From: Chitinophaga qingshengii
Lineage (GTDB): Bacteria > Bacteroidota > Bacteroidia > Chitinophagales > Chitinophagaceae
DNA length: 64,000 bases
Assembly (NCBI RefSeq): GCF_014529935.1
Contig: NZ_JACVFC010000006.1
Location: 1-64,000 of the forward strand
Reading direction: 5' to 3'
Shown in pieces: positions 8,639-17,841 of the stretch (the stretch's first letter is position 1; the number at the start of each line of letters is the position of its first letter). The translations under genes were made by a program, and so were the position numbers. The notes under the pieces are model-generated. The model had not been told where the DNA came from. It saw only the letters and a program-made list of their open reading frames with translations, and did no database searches.

Positions 8639-11482
8639 CTATGCCAGCGCTGCCCGCTTCAACAACTGCTGCGCCGTTTTCTTCAATGTACTGGTACCCT
8701 GCCAGGCCTGCAACAACTGTATCACCATCGGATGACGGATACTGCTGTCATTCAGCGCCAATACTTCCCCGTATACCTCCAGCAGTTTTTTCAGGTCTTT
8801 TACCGGCTTTTCGGTGAAGACAGACAGACAGGCGGTCAGCAATGTTTCCAATGCTTCATTATGCTGCCGGCTGATCTGCGTTTGGGTAGCCATCAGGTCT
8901 GTAAAACGTTTCATCGGCGCCCAAGCTACCCGCTGTTGTAAACCGATGGTCTGTCCCAGCTTCTCACTGCTGATACGGTCAGGAACACGGCTGCTCCAGT
9001 ATTCCGCCGCATACCCTTTTACGGTTTTATCAGCATGTAACATAGACAACGCAATGGAGAGATACATCATTTCAGAAGGCGGAATGTCCAGGCTATGCAG
9101 CGTTTGTACAGTATTTAAGACAATACCGGTTTCATTCACCTCATAATACCCGGAAGAACGTTGACAGGATTTCAGTATCCTCGCCAGCAATACATCCGGA
9201 TGATTGGGGGTCAGCAACAATAACCGCGCAACGTCCGAAATCGAAATGGACAGGTATTTCCCTACCCCATTCAGGTATTCCTGCAGCAACGGTGAAGGTC
9301 CTTTCAGGATCTCTGCTTCAGGAAAGGTAATTTCCATTGACAGCTCCTCATCCATATACCGGTTATATTCCTTCTTTTCGGGATCATAGTTACCATAAGC
9401 CAGGTAAGGTACCGCTGCCGTTTTCCATTCAAAATCACCATTCAGCAGTACTATCGGCAAGCGGTTATACGAAAAATCAGCAAACGCTTCATAGGTTGTT
9501 TTAGGCGATTTGGTAAGTCCTGCCTGCATCCAGGCGGCTTCCATGGTGATTGTCTTCGCCTGCGGCAAGGCGTCCGCATCGAGCAGGAACATCAGCAGCT
9601 GCTGGTATTCTCCGGTCAGCGACTGTTGCGCCAACGACAACGCGGCGGCTGTGTCCTGCAACGCACAACGCGCAATAGCGACCTGAAGATCCAGCATATC
9701 CGGTATCACACCGGCTGCCTGGTACAGGGCCATGCGCTGCACCAGCACCACGGGATCTATCCATGCCGGTTCATGCGTGGGCGTAGATAATAAAGGCAAC
9801 GTATCTTTTTCGCGTATCTTCTTTAAAGCCAGTATCAGCAACTTACGATGGGGCGCATATACCGCCTCCTCTGTACGGGAAGTTTTCCAGTGTTCCAGCA
9901 CCGGCATCTCATGACGGGTACGCCACCAATGCTGGGATTGTTTTACCTCATTCAGTTTTGCCATATAGGCGGCATCGTTATCTGCCATCCATTTGCCGTA
10001 ATTGAGGAAAAATACAGCCAGGGTTAAATCCAACAGGCCGGCGGTTCCCGGCGGACGTTTGAAAATAGTAGCCGCCCGTTGTAAAGCCGGTTCCAGCTGC
10101 AACAGGATATCTGTCGTCATGGTATCCTGTGCTGCCAACAACATAGCAGGCAACTGGTCAAAATGCCAGCTGGCATTGTTTTCAAACACCTGGCTGGCGA
10201 AGAATACCAGGTCTTCGGTGGCAATACGGTTATGTTCTCCGATTAAAGGCTGCTGCTCCACCGCCACAGATTCCATCACAGCCGGGATATCGCCGGCTCC
10301 TGCAACCAGCAGGTCCTGTAATATATTGCGTGTATTGGCCAGCATACTGCTGCCATATTGGGAAAGTTGCTCCCGGAGAACAACATCATTTTTATCGGCC
10401 CACTGCAATATCAGCTTCGCTGTTTTAGCTTGCAGGTCTTCATCTTTGGAAAGAAAAACACCACACAGCTCCAGGCAGGCCCGCTGTTTAATTTCCGGAT
10501 GTTGTTTACCTGCTTTCTCCAGTATTTGCAACGTAGTGGTAATGATATTTTTTTTATCGGCAGCAATCACCTGCGGCAGATAATCGAGCAACGCCTGATG
10601 ATTAAAATCTTTTTCGGCGGAAAGCTCTTTCAGGTAAGTCAAAGCTGTATTCACCGCTTTGGTCTGTGGTGAGCTCAATGCCTGCAACAGCAATGGTTGC
10701 AGCTGTACCAACTCAGCCTGGGTAGGCTTAAGCGCCGTCAGCAAATCTACCATCCAGCCTACCTGTAGTTTGTTAAAATTTCTGTTTACTGCTTTCAGGC
10801 ATTCTCCCAGCACCCGCATCCGGTCAATCGTACCATCACTGGTATACTGCTGTATAAAGCCATTCCAGTTCGTGGGTCCTTCGCCGGTTTTTACATTGTT
10901 GCTCCAGTTATCAGCGAAATTAATACTGGATGGATATTCAAACAGGTACCAGAAATGCTCTGACAAGGTAAGCGGATATTTAAACATAGCTGTGGGATCG
11001 TACAACCGGTGGTTTCCATAGATTGCCTGCGGAAGCCGGCTCACCACCAATGCAGGTGTCAGCGTCAACAGCCCGCGCTGATGGAGGTCCATCATCATCC
11101 AATAGTCCACATCACCGGGAAGCCTGCCTTTTTCAACCATATCCTGCATCCATTCATCAAACCAGGAGGGCATATACCAGGGAAGAATATCGTCAAGTAA
11201 CGCCTCCCGGAAAAGCGTGAAATGAAAATTGCTTCGCTGAAAAGCATTTTTTTCGAAACAAACAAAAGCGGCGGCGGCCAGCATCTTGGACTGCGTCATG
11301 GTAGACCTGGTGCCCCAGGCATTTTTCTCCACCTCTATAAATTCTGAATAATAGGTGACTACTTTACTCAGTCCCGGCGTTAGTTTTTTTCGTTCTTCAG
11401 GGGTCAAACGTTGCAGGAAAGGGATCATATCCGGTTCCCGTTCGGTGGTTAACAATTGTTCCAGTTCTTCCAGGTGTGTCAT
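8639..11482 (-). CDS. Large helical-repeat protein, DUF6493-like
   Basis: A 947-aa cytoplasmic protein with no signal peptide or membrane segment. It is Leu/Ala/Gln-rich throughout with many ~40-residue helical pairs (for example ALTYLKELSAEKDFNHQALL), the look of a HEAT/ARM solenoid. I recognise it as the DUF6493 type seen next to SWIM zinc-finger proteins. No enzymatic motif is visible. Its start is 21 bases downstream of the SWIM gene stop, and the pair is a conserved two-gene unit in this phylum as far as I recall. A scaffold or partner role is inference. Confidence 0.7.
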   Translation of the reverse strand: MTHLEELEQLLTTEREPDMIPFLQRLTPEERKKLTPGLSKVVTYYSEFIEVEKNAWGTRSTMTQSKMLAAAAFVCFEKNAFQRSNFHFTLFREALLDDILPWYMPSWFDEWMQDMVEKGRLPGDVDYWMMMDLHQRGLLTLTPALVVSRLPQAIYGNHRLYDPTAMFKYPLTLSEHFWYLFEYPSSINFADNWSNNVKTGEGPTNWNGFIQQYTSDGTIDRMRVLGECLKAVNRNFNKLQVGWMVDLLTALKPTQAELVQLQPLLLQALSSPQTKAVNTALTYLKELSAEKDFNHQALLDYLPQVIAADKKNIITTTLQILEKAGKQHPEIKQRACLELCGVFLSKDEDLQAKTAKLILQWADKNDVVLREQLSQYGSSMLANTRNILQDLLVAGAGDIPAVMESVAVEQQPLIGEHNRIATEDLVFFASQVFENNASWHFDQLPAMLLAAQDTMTTDILLQLEPALQRAATIFKRPPGTAGLLDLTLAVFFLNYGKWMADNDAAYMAKLNEVKQSQHWWRTRHEMPVLEHWKTSRTEEAVYAPHRKLLILALKKIREKDTLPLLSTPTHEPAWIDPVVLVQRMALYQAAGVIPDMLDLQVAIARCALQDTAAALSLAQQSLTGEYQQLLMFLLDADALPQAKTITMEAAWMQAGLTKSPKTTYEAFADFSYNRLPIVLLNGDFEWKTAAVPYLAYGNYDPEKKEYNRYMDEELSMEITFPEAEILKGPSPLLQEYLNGVGKYLSISISDVARLLLLTPNHPDVLLARILKSCQRSSGYYEVNETGIVLNTVQTLHSLDIPPSEMMYLSIALSMLHADKTVKGYAAEYWSSRVPDRISSEKLGQTIGLQQRVAWAPMKRFTDLMATQTQISRQHNEALETLLTACLSVFTEKPVKDLKKLLEVYGEVLALNDSSIRHPMVIQLLQAWQGTSTLKKTAQQLLKRAALA

Positions 11483-11503
11483 ACAATCTTGTTTGGGTTA
11501 AAA

Positions 11504-12847
11504 TCAATTTATTTTTTTACGTACAGCAAGAATATGTTTGCAGGGGCCACGGTCTCCCTGGTGTTTGGCAAACCAGGTACAGGTGCAACGGGCGTCTTCT
11601 CCGGCTATCACCACTGTATGGGTAACGCCGCTGCCGGCCACCCGTGCTTCCACTTTATCGGGCTGCCGGGAGATGATGGCCACTTTGTCTTCTGCCAGTA
11701 ACTGCTCCGCGTCTTTCATGCGCGGATTCAGGCTCATGATCCGGTTCAGTTTAAAAGGCAGGCGACGGTAGAAATAGAGATTATCATCCAGGTCAAAACC
11801 CAACAGTCCCATGGCGGCAAGGCGGGCTGTCAGCTGATCTATCTGCTCAAAACCGGCTTGTTCTTCTACGGCCAGTAAGGTGGGGTTAAATTCCTGGTTC
11901 ACATGACTGTATTTATCCATGGCGTCTATCAGCTGGTCCGGCACATCGGCGATCAACGCATCCAGTGCGGCGCCTTCCCCGGAAAAACCACGCCAGGCTT
12001 CACGCGACAGACTGAGACTGAATCGCACATGACCGAAATACAACTGCCAGGTAGTGCTCTGCATATCCGGATGAACAAACACCTGCAACTCATCTGCCAG
12101 TGGTAACAAGGGTTCCAATAGGCGTAACCGGTGGATACCGCCTACACAAATTGCTTTAGGGGCTTTTACCGGGGAGAACACCGGTTTATTGCCCCGCACG
12201 GTCAGGTAATAATCCGCTTTTACAGCGCCGGCAGGAATACCCTGAAACAGCTGTCGCAGCTGTATTTTATTGAAGGTATGCACCCGCTCCGATGCTGCCA
12301 GGAAAAGCTGCACGGTGGTCAGTCCCTTGATCCATTTCACCGGCAGGGGTACTTTCTTTTCGGTAATACTTTCTTCCGGCTGGCTTTGCAGGTTGATTTC
12401 CCCGGCATTCACGGTCAGCTGCATGGTATCATTACTGCTGATAGCATGCAGGGCATTGATCATCGGCTGATTAAAATCCACATTGACCGTCCCATTGGCA
12501 GGGAAAGTGCCACTATGGCCTCCCGGCAGCACATCTACCCGCGCATATACGCCGGCACACTGGGAAAAACCTTCAAATCGCAATTTTTCGGCACCAGCGG
12601 TCACAATCGGGTCTTTCATCATGCCCGCCTGGGCCGGTGCTAGGGTAAACGAAGCCCTTACCACATTGGACAAGGCGATGAGGCAACGGGCAGTGGTGTA
12701 GGGCTGCGTCAGGTGTCCCTGGAAAAAAGCGGGGGCGGGATGCTTTGCTATCTCGCTGTAGCCGGCCAGCAATAGCCGGGGCTCACTGCCGGCAATCAGC
12801 GCCGACGGTGTTGGGTAACTATAACTGATGGTAGTCTCTGAAATCAT
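11504..12847 (-). CDS. SWIM zinc-finger protein
   Basis: A 447-aa protein from ATG 12847. The longer frame from 12919 would begin upstream of a TATTTTTG promoter element and has an implausible N-terminus. Near the C-terminus (last ~30 residues) lies a SWIM motif of the CxCxnCxH type: CTC then, after 14 residues, CKH. SWIM domains bind zinc and mediate nucleic-acid or protein contacts. The preceding ~400 residues have no recognised domain. It is the first gene of the run SWIM > DUF6493-like > GlxA regulator > gap. The C-terminal half includes a LLAEDKVAIISRQPDKVEA stretch before the motif. Confidence 0.8.
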   Translation of the reverse strand: MISETTISYSYPTPSALIAGSEPRLLLAGYSEIAKHPAPAFFQGHLTQPYTTARCLIALSNVVRASFTLAPAQAGMMKDPIVTAGAEKLRFEGFSQCAGVYARVDVLPGGHSGTFPANGTVNVDFNQPMINALHAISSNDTMQLTVNAGEINLQSQPEESITEKKVPLPVKWIKGLTTVQLFLAASERVHTFNKIQLRQLFQGIPAGAVKADYYLTVRGNKPVFSPVKAPKAICVGGIHRLRLLEPLLPLADELQVFVHPDMQSTTWQLYFGHVRFSLSLSREAWRGFSGEGAALDALIADVPDQLIDAMDKYSHVNQEFNPTLLAVEEQAGFEQIDQLTARLAAMGLLGFDLDDNLYFYRRLPFKLNRIMSLNPRMKDAEQLLAEDKVAIISRQPDKVEARVAGSGVTHTVVIAGEDARCTCTWFAKHQGDRGPCKHILAVRKKIN

Positions 12848-12892
12848 GTCAAAAAACAAACATTCACGCGGTGTATAATATAGGCATCTAAA

Positions 12893-12900
12893 CAAAAATA
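12893..12900 (-). promoter_or_regulatory. -7 element of the SWIM gene
   Basis: TATTTTTG on the minus strand fits TAnnTTTG exactly. It implies a transcript start near 12885 and a ~38-base leader to ATG 12847. No convincing -33 TTTG was found. Confidence 0.45.
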
Positions 12901-12953
12901 GCACTATTTTCGGGGTCATTATCCATGCATCCCCTGAATAATGAAAAACGACT

Positions 12954-14642
12954 ATGAAAAACGGTAGCTATTCTGATAAACCCGTGTCTTTCTTTAATAC
13001 GATTTGTATTGTACTGGCGTTCCTGTCATTAACCCTGGGGATGACCGTATTTTACCTGATGGATTTCACACCGGCGTTCTACCTGGAGCTTTTTGTCGGC
13101 ATCCTCTTTTTTTGTCTGCCGTTGATGCATCGGCGTATAGGCATAGACAACGTAGTCCTCATATTTTTCATCGTATTGGACGCCGCACTCTTTTTTTACG
13201 GCATCGCACTGGGACCGGTATCTGAAATACACCTGCTGGCGGCCTTCCTCATGGGAGCCTCCGACCTGCTGATGCCCCGCCGCAAAATACGCAACCTCTT
13301 CTGGACCTTCGTAGGCGCCATGGTGGTACTGCTGGAAGTCAACTATTACTATCACTGGATCAGGCCCATACCACTCAGCAATAACAGCATGCTGGCCATC
13401 CGGCTCATCGTGGTACTCACGGGTACCGCCCTGAATGGTATCATGCTTTATTTCTACATCAAACAGGTACGCAACATGATGGCTGAAGTAAAAAAGGCTT
13501 CCGAAGCTAAAACCAGGTACTTGCGGGAAACAAACCACGAAATCAGGACACCGCTGACTTCTATCATGGGTATCGCCGAAGGCCTCAGCGAAAAAGTAGC
13601 ACACCTGAATGACAGTGCGCTGTCTGCCGCTATCCGTAAGGAAACGGAGCACCTGCAGGTGGCCTCTCTCCTCATCAGGGAAATTATCAACAACCAGCTC
13701 GATCTCGCTAAAATAGAAGAAAACCTTTTTAACGAAGCCAAAAGTGAAAGCTTCAGCCTACGGGAATGCATCAACGAATGTATCCTGATGCAACGCCCTA
13801 TCGCTGCTTCCCGGAAAATCAATATCATCCTCCACTACGATGCCCAGCTGCCGGTATATATTCTCTCCGACAGCACCATCCTCAGTAAAATCATCAATAA
13901 CCTGGCTTCCAACGCCCTGAAATATGCTTCACAAAATTCAGTGGTCCGGTTTAATGTAGGGAAGGCGGGCGATTATATCCACATGGAAACGCACAACATC
14001 AGCACCCTTAAACCCAACCAGCTGAATGATATTTTTCTTCCTTTTGTATCACATGCCAACAAGGAATATATGGGAGAAAGCACGGGACTGGGATTGGCTA
14101 TCACCAAACAACTGGTGGAAAAAATTGGTGGCACCATCACTGCCGGTGCTTCCGGCGCCACTACCACTTTCAGGCTCAGTATTCCGTTGAAGGAAGGTCG
14201 TAGTGCCGTTACCGTTAACTCACCCGAACCCACCAACGAAATGTACCAGGATTATACCGTGCTGGTATTGGAAGATGATAAACTGAACCAGGCTTCCTTC
14301 CGCGCTGCCATTAAAAGCATGGGCGCCACGCCCTACTTCGCGGAAAACGGCGCCGAAGCCCTGGAAATGCTGAAAATGATGATTCCAGACCTGATCATCA
14401 CAGATGGTAAAATGCCGGTAATGGATGGGAAAAAGTTTCTACGGACACTTCGCGCGGATAGCCAGATACCCAGCGATATTCCCGTCATCGTGGCTTCCGG
14501 CGAAACCTTTGTCCAGGAACAGGAAGAATTTATAGCCGCAGGAGCGACGGATTTCCTGCTAAAACCTTTTACACGAAAGGAATTGGTGGATATGATCCGA
14601 AAACATTTGCCGAGGATAAAGATGTTGAATCCGTTGGGGTAA
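12954..14642 (+). CDS. Hybrid sensor histidine kinase
   Basis: A 562-aa membrane kinase. About five to six hydrophobic segments occupy residues ~15-170 with no large periplasmic sensor domain. The HisKA box follows with phosphorylatable H195 (ETNHEIRTP). The HATPase_c domain has the N-box NNLASNALKYA and G-box GLGLAITK. A fused C-terminal receiver domain (~430-550) has acidic pair EDD, phosphoacceptor D484 (TDGKMPVMDG) and conserved K in LLKPF. There is no DNA-binding output domain, so the signal must pass to another protein through the receiver or a phosphotransfer partner. It diverges from the SWIM gene and ends at its own terminator. Confidence 0.92.
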   Translation: MKNGSYSDKPVSFFNTICIVLAFLSLTLGMTVFYLMDFTPAFYLELFVGILFFCLPLMHRRIGIDNVVLIFFIVLDAALFFYGIALGPVSEIHLLAAFLMGASDLLMPRRKIRNLFWTFVGAMVVLLEVNYYYHWIRPIPLSNNSMLAIRLIVVLTGTALNGIMLYFYIKQVRNMMAEVKKASEAKTRYLRETNHEIRTPLTSIMGIAEGLSEKVAHLNDSALSAAIRKETEHLQVASLLIREIINNQLDLAKIEENLFNEAKSESFSLRECINECILMQRPIAASRKINIILHYDAQLPVYILSDSTILSKIINNLASNALKYASQNSVVRFNVGKAGDYIHMETHNISTLKPNQLNDIFLPFVSHANKEYMGESTGLGLAITKQLVEKIGGTITAGASGATTTFRLSIPLKEGRSAVTVNSPEPTNEMYQDYTVLVLEDDKLNQASFRAAIKSMGATPYFAENGAEALEMLKMMIPDLIITDGKMPVMDGKKFLRTLRADSQIPSDIPVIVASGETFVQEQEEFIAAGATDFLLKPFTRKELVDMIRKHLPRIKMLNPLG

Positions 14643-14666
14643 TTCAATAAAAAATATATCGTTGTT

Positions 14667-14702
14667 TGGTGATAGAGAAATTCTTTATCACCATTTTTTT
14701 CA
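14667..14702 (+). terminator. Terminator of the hybrid kinase gene
   Basis: An ~11-13-bp stem with one G-U pair (tggtgatagag... / ...ttatcacca) is followed by eight T starting at 14694. Confidence 0.85.
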
Positions 14703-14955
14703 CTTTTGTTAGTTAACACCAATTAAGTCTACAGGGGAGTAAGCAATAAATTTGAATTCTTTTATTTTGCGAAAGATACGGAGGTAGATAATACCGGAGA
14801 GGTGATCCCCGGTATTGGCGGGTCAGTATATCGAAGATTAGGGCTTGAAAATGGCCGAAAAAAAAATATATTCCTGTTATCGTAAAAGGAAAGACGGTTT
14901 ACCCACCTGCCCCCACACGAAAACATATGATCATCTCTAAACGTTTATAAAAGAA
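14703..14955. other. Gap without recognised gene
   Basis: About 250 AT-rich bases between the kinase terminator and the tRNA terminator. They hold one 8-bp hairpin (aataccgg/ccggtatt, 14790-14816) and no credible reading frame or RNA gene. Confidence 0.5.
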
Positions 14956-14991
14956 AAAAGCTCATTTGATCATGGAATCAAATGAGCTTTT
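14950..14991 (-). terminator. Terminator of tRNA-Gln(TTG) copy 1
   Basis: A 15-bp stem (aaaagctcatttgat at 14956-14970 with its complement at 14977-14991, 6-base loop) is followed on the minus strand by TTTTTTCTTTT. The stem core agctcatttgat recurs in the terminator of the other tRNA-Gln(TTG) at 27591-27619. Confidence 0.85.
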
Positions 14992-15030
14992 AAACTAATT
15001 CTCTAATGATGGCTGCGACCTCTTTATTTC

Positions 15031-15071
15031 CGCTAATCAGCGAATCATCACTAATCATGTCCATCACAGTT
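15031..15071 (+). repeat. Dispersed ~42-bp intergenic repeat, copy A
   Basis: The unit begins cgctaatcagcgaatca and ends aatcatgtccatcacagtt. It is one of four related copies (27484-27525, 33132-33171 and 33405-33447) and lies between the tRNA-Gln terminator and the tRNA. Confidence 0.65.
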
Positions 15072-15075
15072 CCTG

Positions 15076-15146
15076 TTGCCCAACCTGGATTCGAACCAAG
15101 ACAAACAGAACCAAAATCTGTCGTACTACCTTTATACTATTGGGCA
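15076..15146 (-). tRNA. tRNA-Gln (anticodon TTG), copy 1
   Basis: Cloverleaf with acceptor TGCCCAA/TTGGGCA, anticodon stem ACAGA/TCTGT and loop TTTTGGT (anticodon TTG). It is identical over all 71 bases to the copy at 27626-27696. CCA is not encoded. Confidence 0.95.
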
Positions 15147-15161
15147 ATCATCAACGGGTCG

Positions 15162-15191
15162 CAAAAGTAGAAATTTTTTTATAAAAAACAA
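15162..15191 (-). promoter_or_regulatory. Promoter of tRNA-Gln(TTG) copy 1
   Basis: On the minus strand TTG (15191-15189) lies 19 bases before TACTTTTG (15169-15162), an exact -7 match. Confidence 0.7.
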
Positions 15192-15210
15192 GACACCAAA
15201 AAAAAATCTT

Positions 15211-15249
15211 AAAAAAAAGCTGACCGGACGCGCCGGTCAGCTTTTTTTT
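15211..15249. terminator. Terminator of the sigma-SusCD-TlpA operon
   Basis: A long stem (a-rich tract plus gctgaccgg, loop acgcg, complement ending in t8) lies 17 bases beyond the TlpA-like stop. The A/T flanks make it bidirectional. Confidence 0.9.
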
Positions 15250-15265
15250 AACAGTTGGTTCTTGT

Positions 15266-16387
15266 TTATTCTCCGTAGATCTCTTTGAGTTTTTTATCCA
15301 GTTCATCACCTTCGCTGCCATAACGCCCGATGATCACACCTTCGGGATTAATCAGGATTTTTGTGGGCAGGGAATGGATACCGTATTTAAGTGAAATATC
15401 ATTCGGGTTATCCTGCAACCTGGACATATCCGCGCCTCTGCGCACATGTTTCCATGGTAGCTCATCTTTGGCTACTGCGGCTTTCCAGGCATTTTCGTTT
15501 CTGTCATCATCTGCAACACCGATGATATCCCAGCCCTTAGGTTGATATTTGGCGTACAACTCCCGGAGATGTGGATTGCCTTTGCGGCACGGAACACACC
15601 AGCTGGCCCAAAAATCGATCAGCACATATTTACCTTTATAATCGCTCAGTGACAAAGGATTACCATTGATATCCTTTGCGGTAAAAGCTGCCGCTGTGGA
15701 TCCGGGGGAGCCGCTACGGAGCATGGCGACTTCGTGGGCAATATATTTACCGAAAGTGGTATTTTGTGTGGAGGCGCCTAATTTATTGTAATAATCCTGC
15801 AGCGCATTCAACGACAGGTTTGCCGTATGAAAACGCAGCTGGTAGGCCGTCACCACCGAAGTGGGATACCGTTTGAAATACCGGTAATCTGCCTGCTGGT
15901 TTTCTTCAAAAAACGGTGCAAGACGCTCCCGTATCTCCGCGGCTTTGTCGTGGTCCTTTTCATTTTGCAGGGAATCCAGCCTGGACCTATACTTTTGTTG
16001 TATCAACATTTTTTCACGCGTCAGTTCCTGTAGCTCTTTATTAAGAGGGTTACCGGTTACCTTGGCGAGGTTCAGCTGAAGCCGGGAGCCTGTTATCTGC
16101 TGTGTGCCGGGCTGTAAGACGATTGTAGCAGGATTATTATCTCTTAGTCCGTTACGGATATATGCTACGGCAAGAGAACTGATCTCCCCTTTCCAGGTGA
16201 AACTGCCGTCTTTTGCGTCGATGGAATCTACCATTCTGCCGCCGGCAACGTCTTCATACATCACATATAGTTTATTGTCGGAATGGCCGGTGAGCTTGCC
16301 ATTCAGCACAAAAGGCTTTTTGTCCTGTGCACTGGCGACAGTAACAAGGGTGATACACCCGATGATGGAGCTGGTAATCTTTTTCAT
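15266..16387 (-). CDS. TlpA/ResA-like disulfide reductase with DUF4369
   Basis: A 373-aa exported protein with signal peptide ending VASAQDK. The N-terminal DUF4369-like beta domain (~20-115) is followed by a charged helical linker and a C-terminal thioredoxin domain (~235-373). That domain has redox motif WCVPC in IDFWASWCVPC and a cis-Pro in SLPTKI. It is the last gene of the sigma > FecR > SusC > SusD > TlpA operon, 8 bases after the SusD stop. A periplasmic reductase linked to a nutrient uptake system suggests a cysteine-containing or peptide substrate, but this is inference. Transcription ends at the strong hairpin just downstream. Confidence 0.9.
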   Translation of the reverse strand: MKKITSSIIGCITLVTVASAQDKKPFVLNGKLTGHSDNKLYVMYEDVAGGRMVDSIDAKDGSFTWKGEISSLAVAYIRNGLRDNNPATIVLQPGTQQITGSRLQLNLAKVTGNPLNKELQELTREKMLIQQKYRSRLDSLQNEKDHDKAAEIRERLAPFFEENQQADYRYFKRYPTSVVTAYQLRFHTANLSLNALQDYYNKLGASTQNTTFGKYIAHEVAMLRSGSPGSTAAAFTAKDINGNPLSLSDYKGKYVLIDFWASWCVPCRKGNPHLRELYAKYQPKGWDIIGVADDDRNENAWKAAVAKDELPWKHVRRGADMSRLQDNPNDISLKYGIHSLPTKILINPEGVIIGRYGSEGDELDKKLKEIYGE

Positions 16388-16395
16388 ATGATGGA

Positions 16396-17823
16396 TTAAA
16401 ATGGATTTTGAGTAAGATTGGGATTAACGACCACCTCTGTTGCCGGCAGCGGATAAATGGAGCTGTTGTCGGTTGCAGGAACGTTAATATGACTGCCGGG
16501 TACCGTGCTGCCTGCATAATCCCTTATTACCGGCAAACCGTTACGCAACAAGGCTGTCCGCCGCCGCCCGTTTTCAAAGGCAAATTCAATTCTGGCCTCA
16601 TCCAGCACTGCCTGTAACACATTGGCTCTCCCATGAAGGTCTGACAACTGATACAGGCCACTACCGGTAATGCCTGCACGCTTACGCAACAGGTTCACAT
16701 CGTCGAGGGCTGCCTGTGGATTAGCAGCTGCATTCGCTTCGGCCCGTATCAAATACATGTCAGCCAGGCGGTAGATGACCGGTGAACTAACGGTGGTATT
16801 GTTGTTCTGCACAAATTTATTGGTGAAATACCGGTCGCCGTTGGTGGTGGATAGCTTGCTGTAAAATGCCAGTCTCACATCCCCAGCTGCTTCAGCGAGC
16901 AGATTCAGTAAAGGCGTGGAAACAGCGGCATATTTGGTTTCAGTGTAGCTATACCCCAGTCCATAAAACCCTTTACCCTGCCCATCCACACTTTTAATGG
17001 TAAGGATAGTTTCTTTATCTGCAGCACCACTGTGGTCTGTACTAAAATAAGAGAGATAGTTGCTACCTGTCACCAGGGAATATTGATTACTGTTGATAAC
17101 TTTCTCCGCGTAACTGATGGCTTTCGCATTATCACCGGCATTCAGATACAGATCGGCCAGCGCCGCCCAGCAGGCCATTTTACCGGCATAGGCATTGGAC
17201 TTGTTCTCTGTAAACATCCCGGCTGCTTTTTCATAATCTGCCGCAGCCAAATTGTACACTTCCTTCACTGTATTCCGAAAAGGCAATAACGTAGCATCGG
17301 TGGAGGTGACATAAGGGACGCCTGGATTAGCCCCTGCATTTTGTACATATGGTTTTCCAAAAGCTTGTACCAGCAACATATGCAACCAACCACGGAAAAA
17401 AAGCGCTTCCGCTTTTAACTGTAACTGGTTGGCTGCTGCATTGTCTGGTATAGCATTGATCACCATGTTGAAATGATAAACAGCTTTATAGATAGCCTTC
17501 CACGCATCAATATCCATCATGGAAGCCGTCCTTTTAAAGGAATAACATTCTATCCCCGCAGTGGCAGTATTATTCCCCGCCTTCAGCACCTCCACATTAT
17601 CTGTACTGAGCTCCACCAGGTTCATATACCGGGGAAGCATTTTAAAGTCGTTGACCAGCGAGTAGGCCCCGTATAAAGCAGCCTTTTGATTTTCGTAACC
17701 ATCCAGCGCGGTCCCCGCGTCGAGTTCTGTTTTAGGCTTGAGGTCCAACGCACTTTTGCAGGAACAGATCAGCATCAGTGATGTTACACCGATAATGCCC
17801 AATCGTTTTATATTCATAGCCAT
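16396..17823 (-). CDS. SusD/RagB-family nutrient-binding lipoprotein
   Basis: A 475-aa surface lipoprotein with lipobox SLMLICSC (Cys ~23) and the SusD opening CKSALDLKPKTEL. TPR-like helices frame a variable binding face. The C-terminus has the typical family run with NLLRKRAG, LDEARIEFAFENGRR and YPLPATEV. It caps the SusC transporter and captures oligosaccharide or peptide ligands at the outer surface. The SusC stop is separated from this start by ~18 bases, confirming the pair. No glycosidase genes are adjacent, so a polysaccharide target is not indicated; the TlpA partner points elsewhere. Confidence 0.95.
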   Translation of the reverse strand: MAMNIKRLGIIGVTSLMLICSCKSALDLKPKTELDAGTALDGYENQKAALYGAYSLVNDFKMLPRYMNLVELSTDNVEVLKAGNNTATAGIECYSFKRTASMMDIDAWKAIYKAVYHFNMVINAIPDNAAANQLQLKAEALFFRGWLHMLLVQAFGKPYVQNAGANPGVPYVTSTDATLLPFRNTVKEVYNLAAADYEKAAGMFTENKSNAYAGKMACWAALADLYLNAGDNAKAISYAEKVINSNQYSLVTGSNYLSYFSTDHSGAADKETILTIKSVDGQGKGFYGLGYSYTETKYAAVSTPLLNLLAEAAGDVRLAFYSKLSTTNGDRYFTNKFVQNNNTTVSSPVIYRLADMYLIRAEANAAANPQAALDDVNLLRKRAGITGSGLYQLSDLHGRANVLQAVLDEARIEFAFENGRRRTALLRNGLPVIRDYAGSTVPGSHINVPATDNSSIYPLPATEVVVNPNLTQNPF

Positions 17824-17841
17824 TGATTTTACTTTTTTTGA

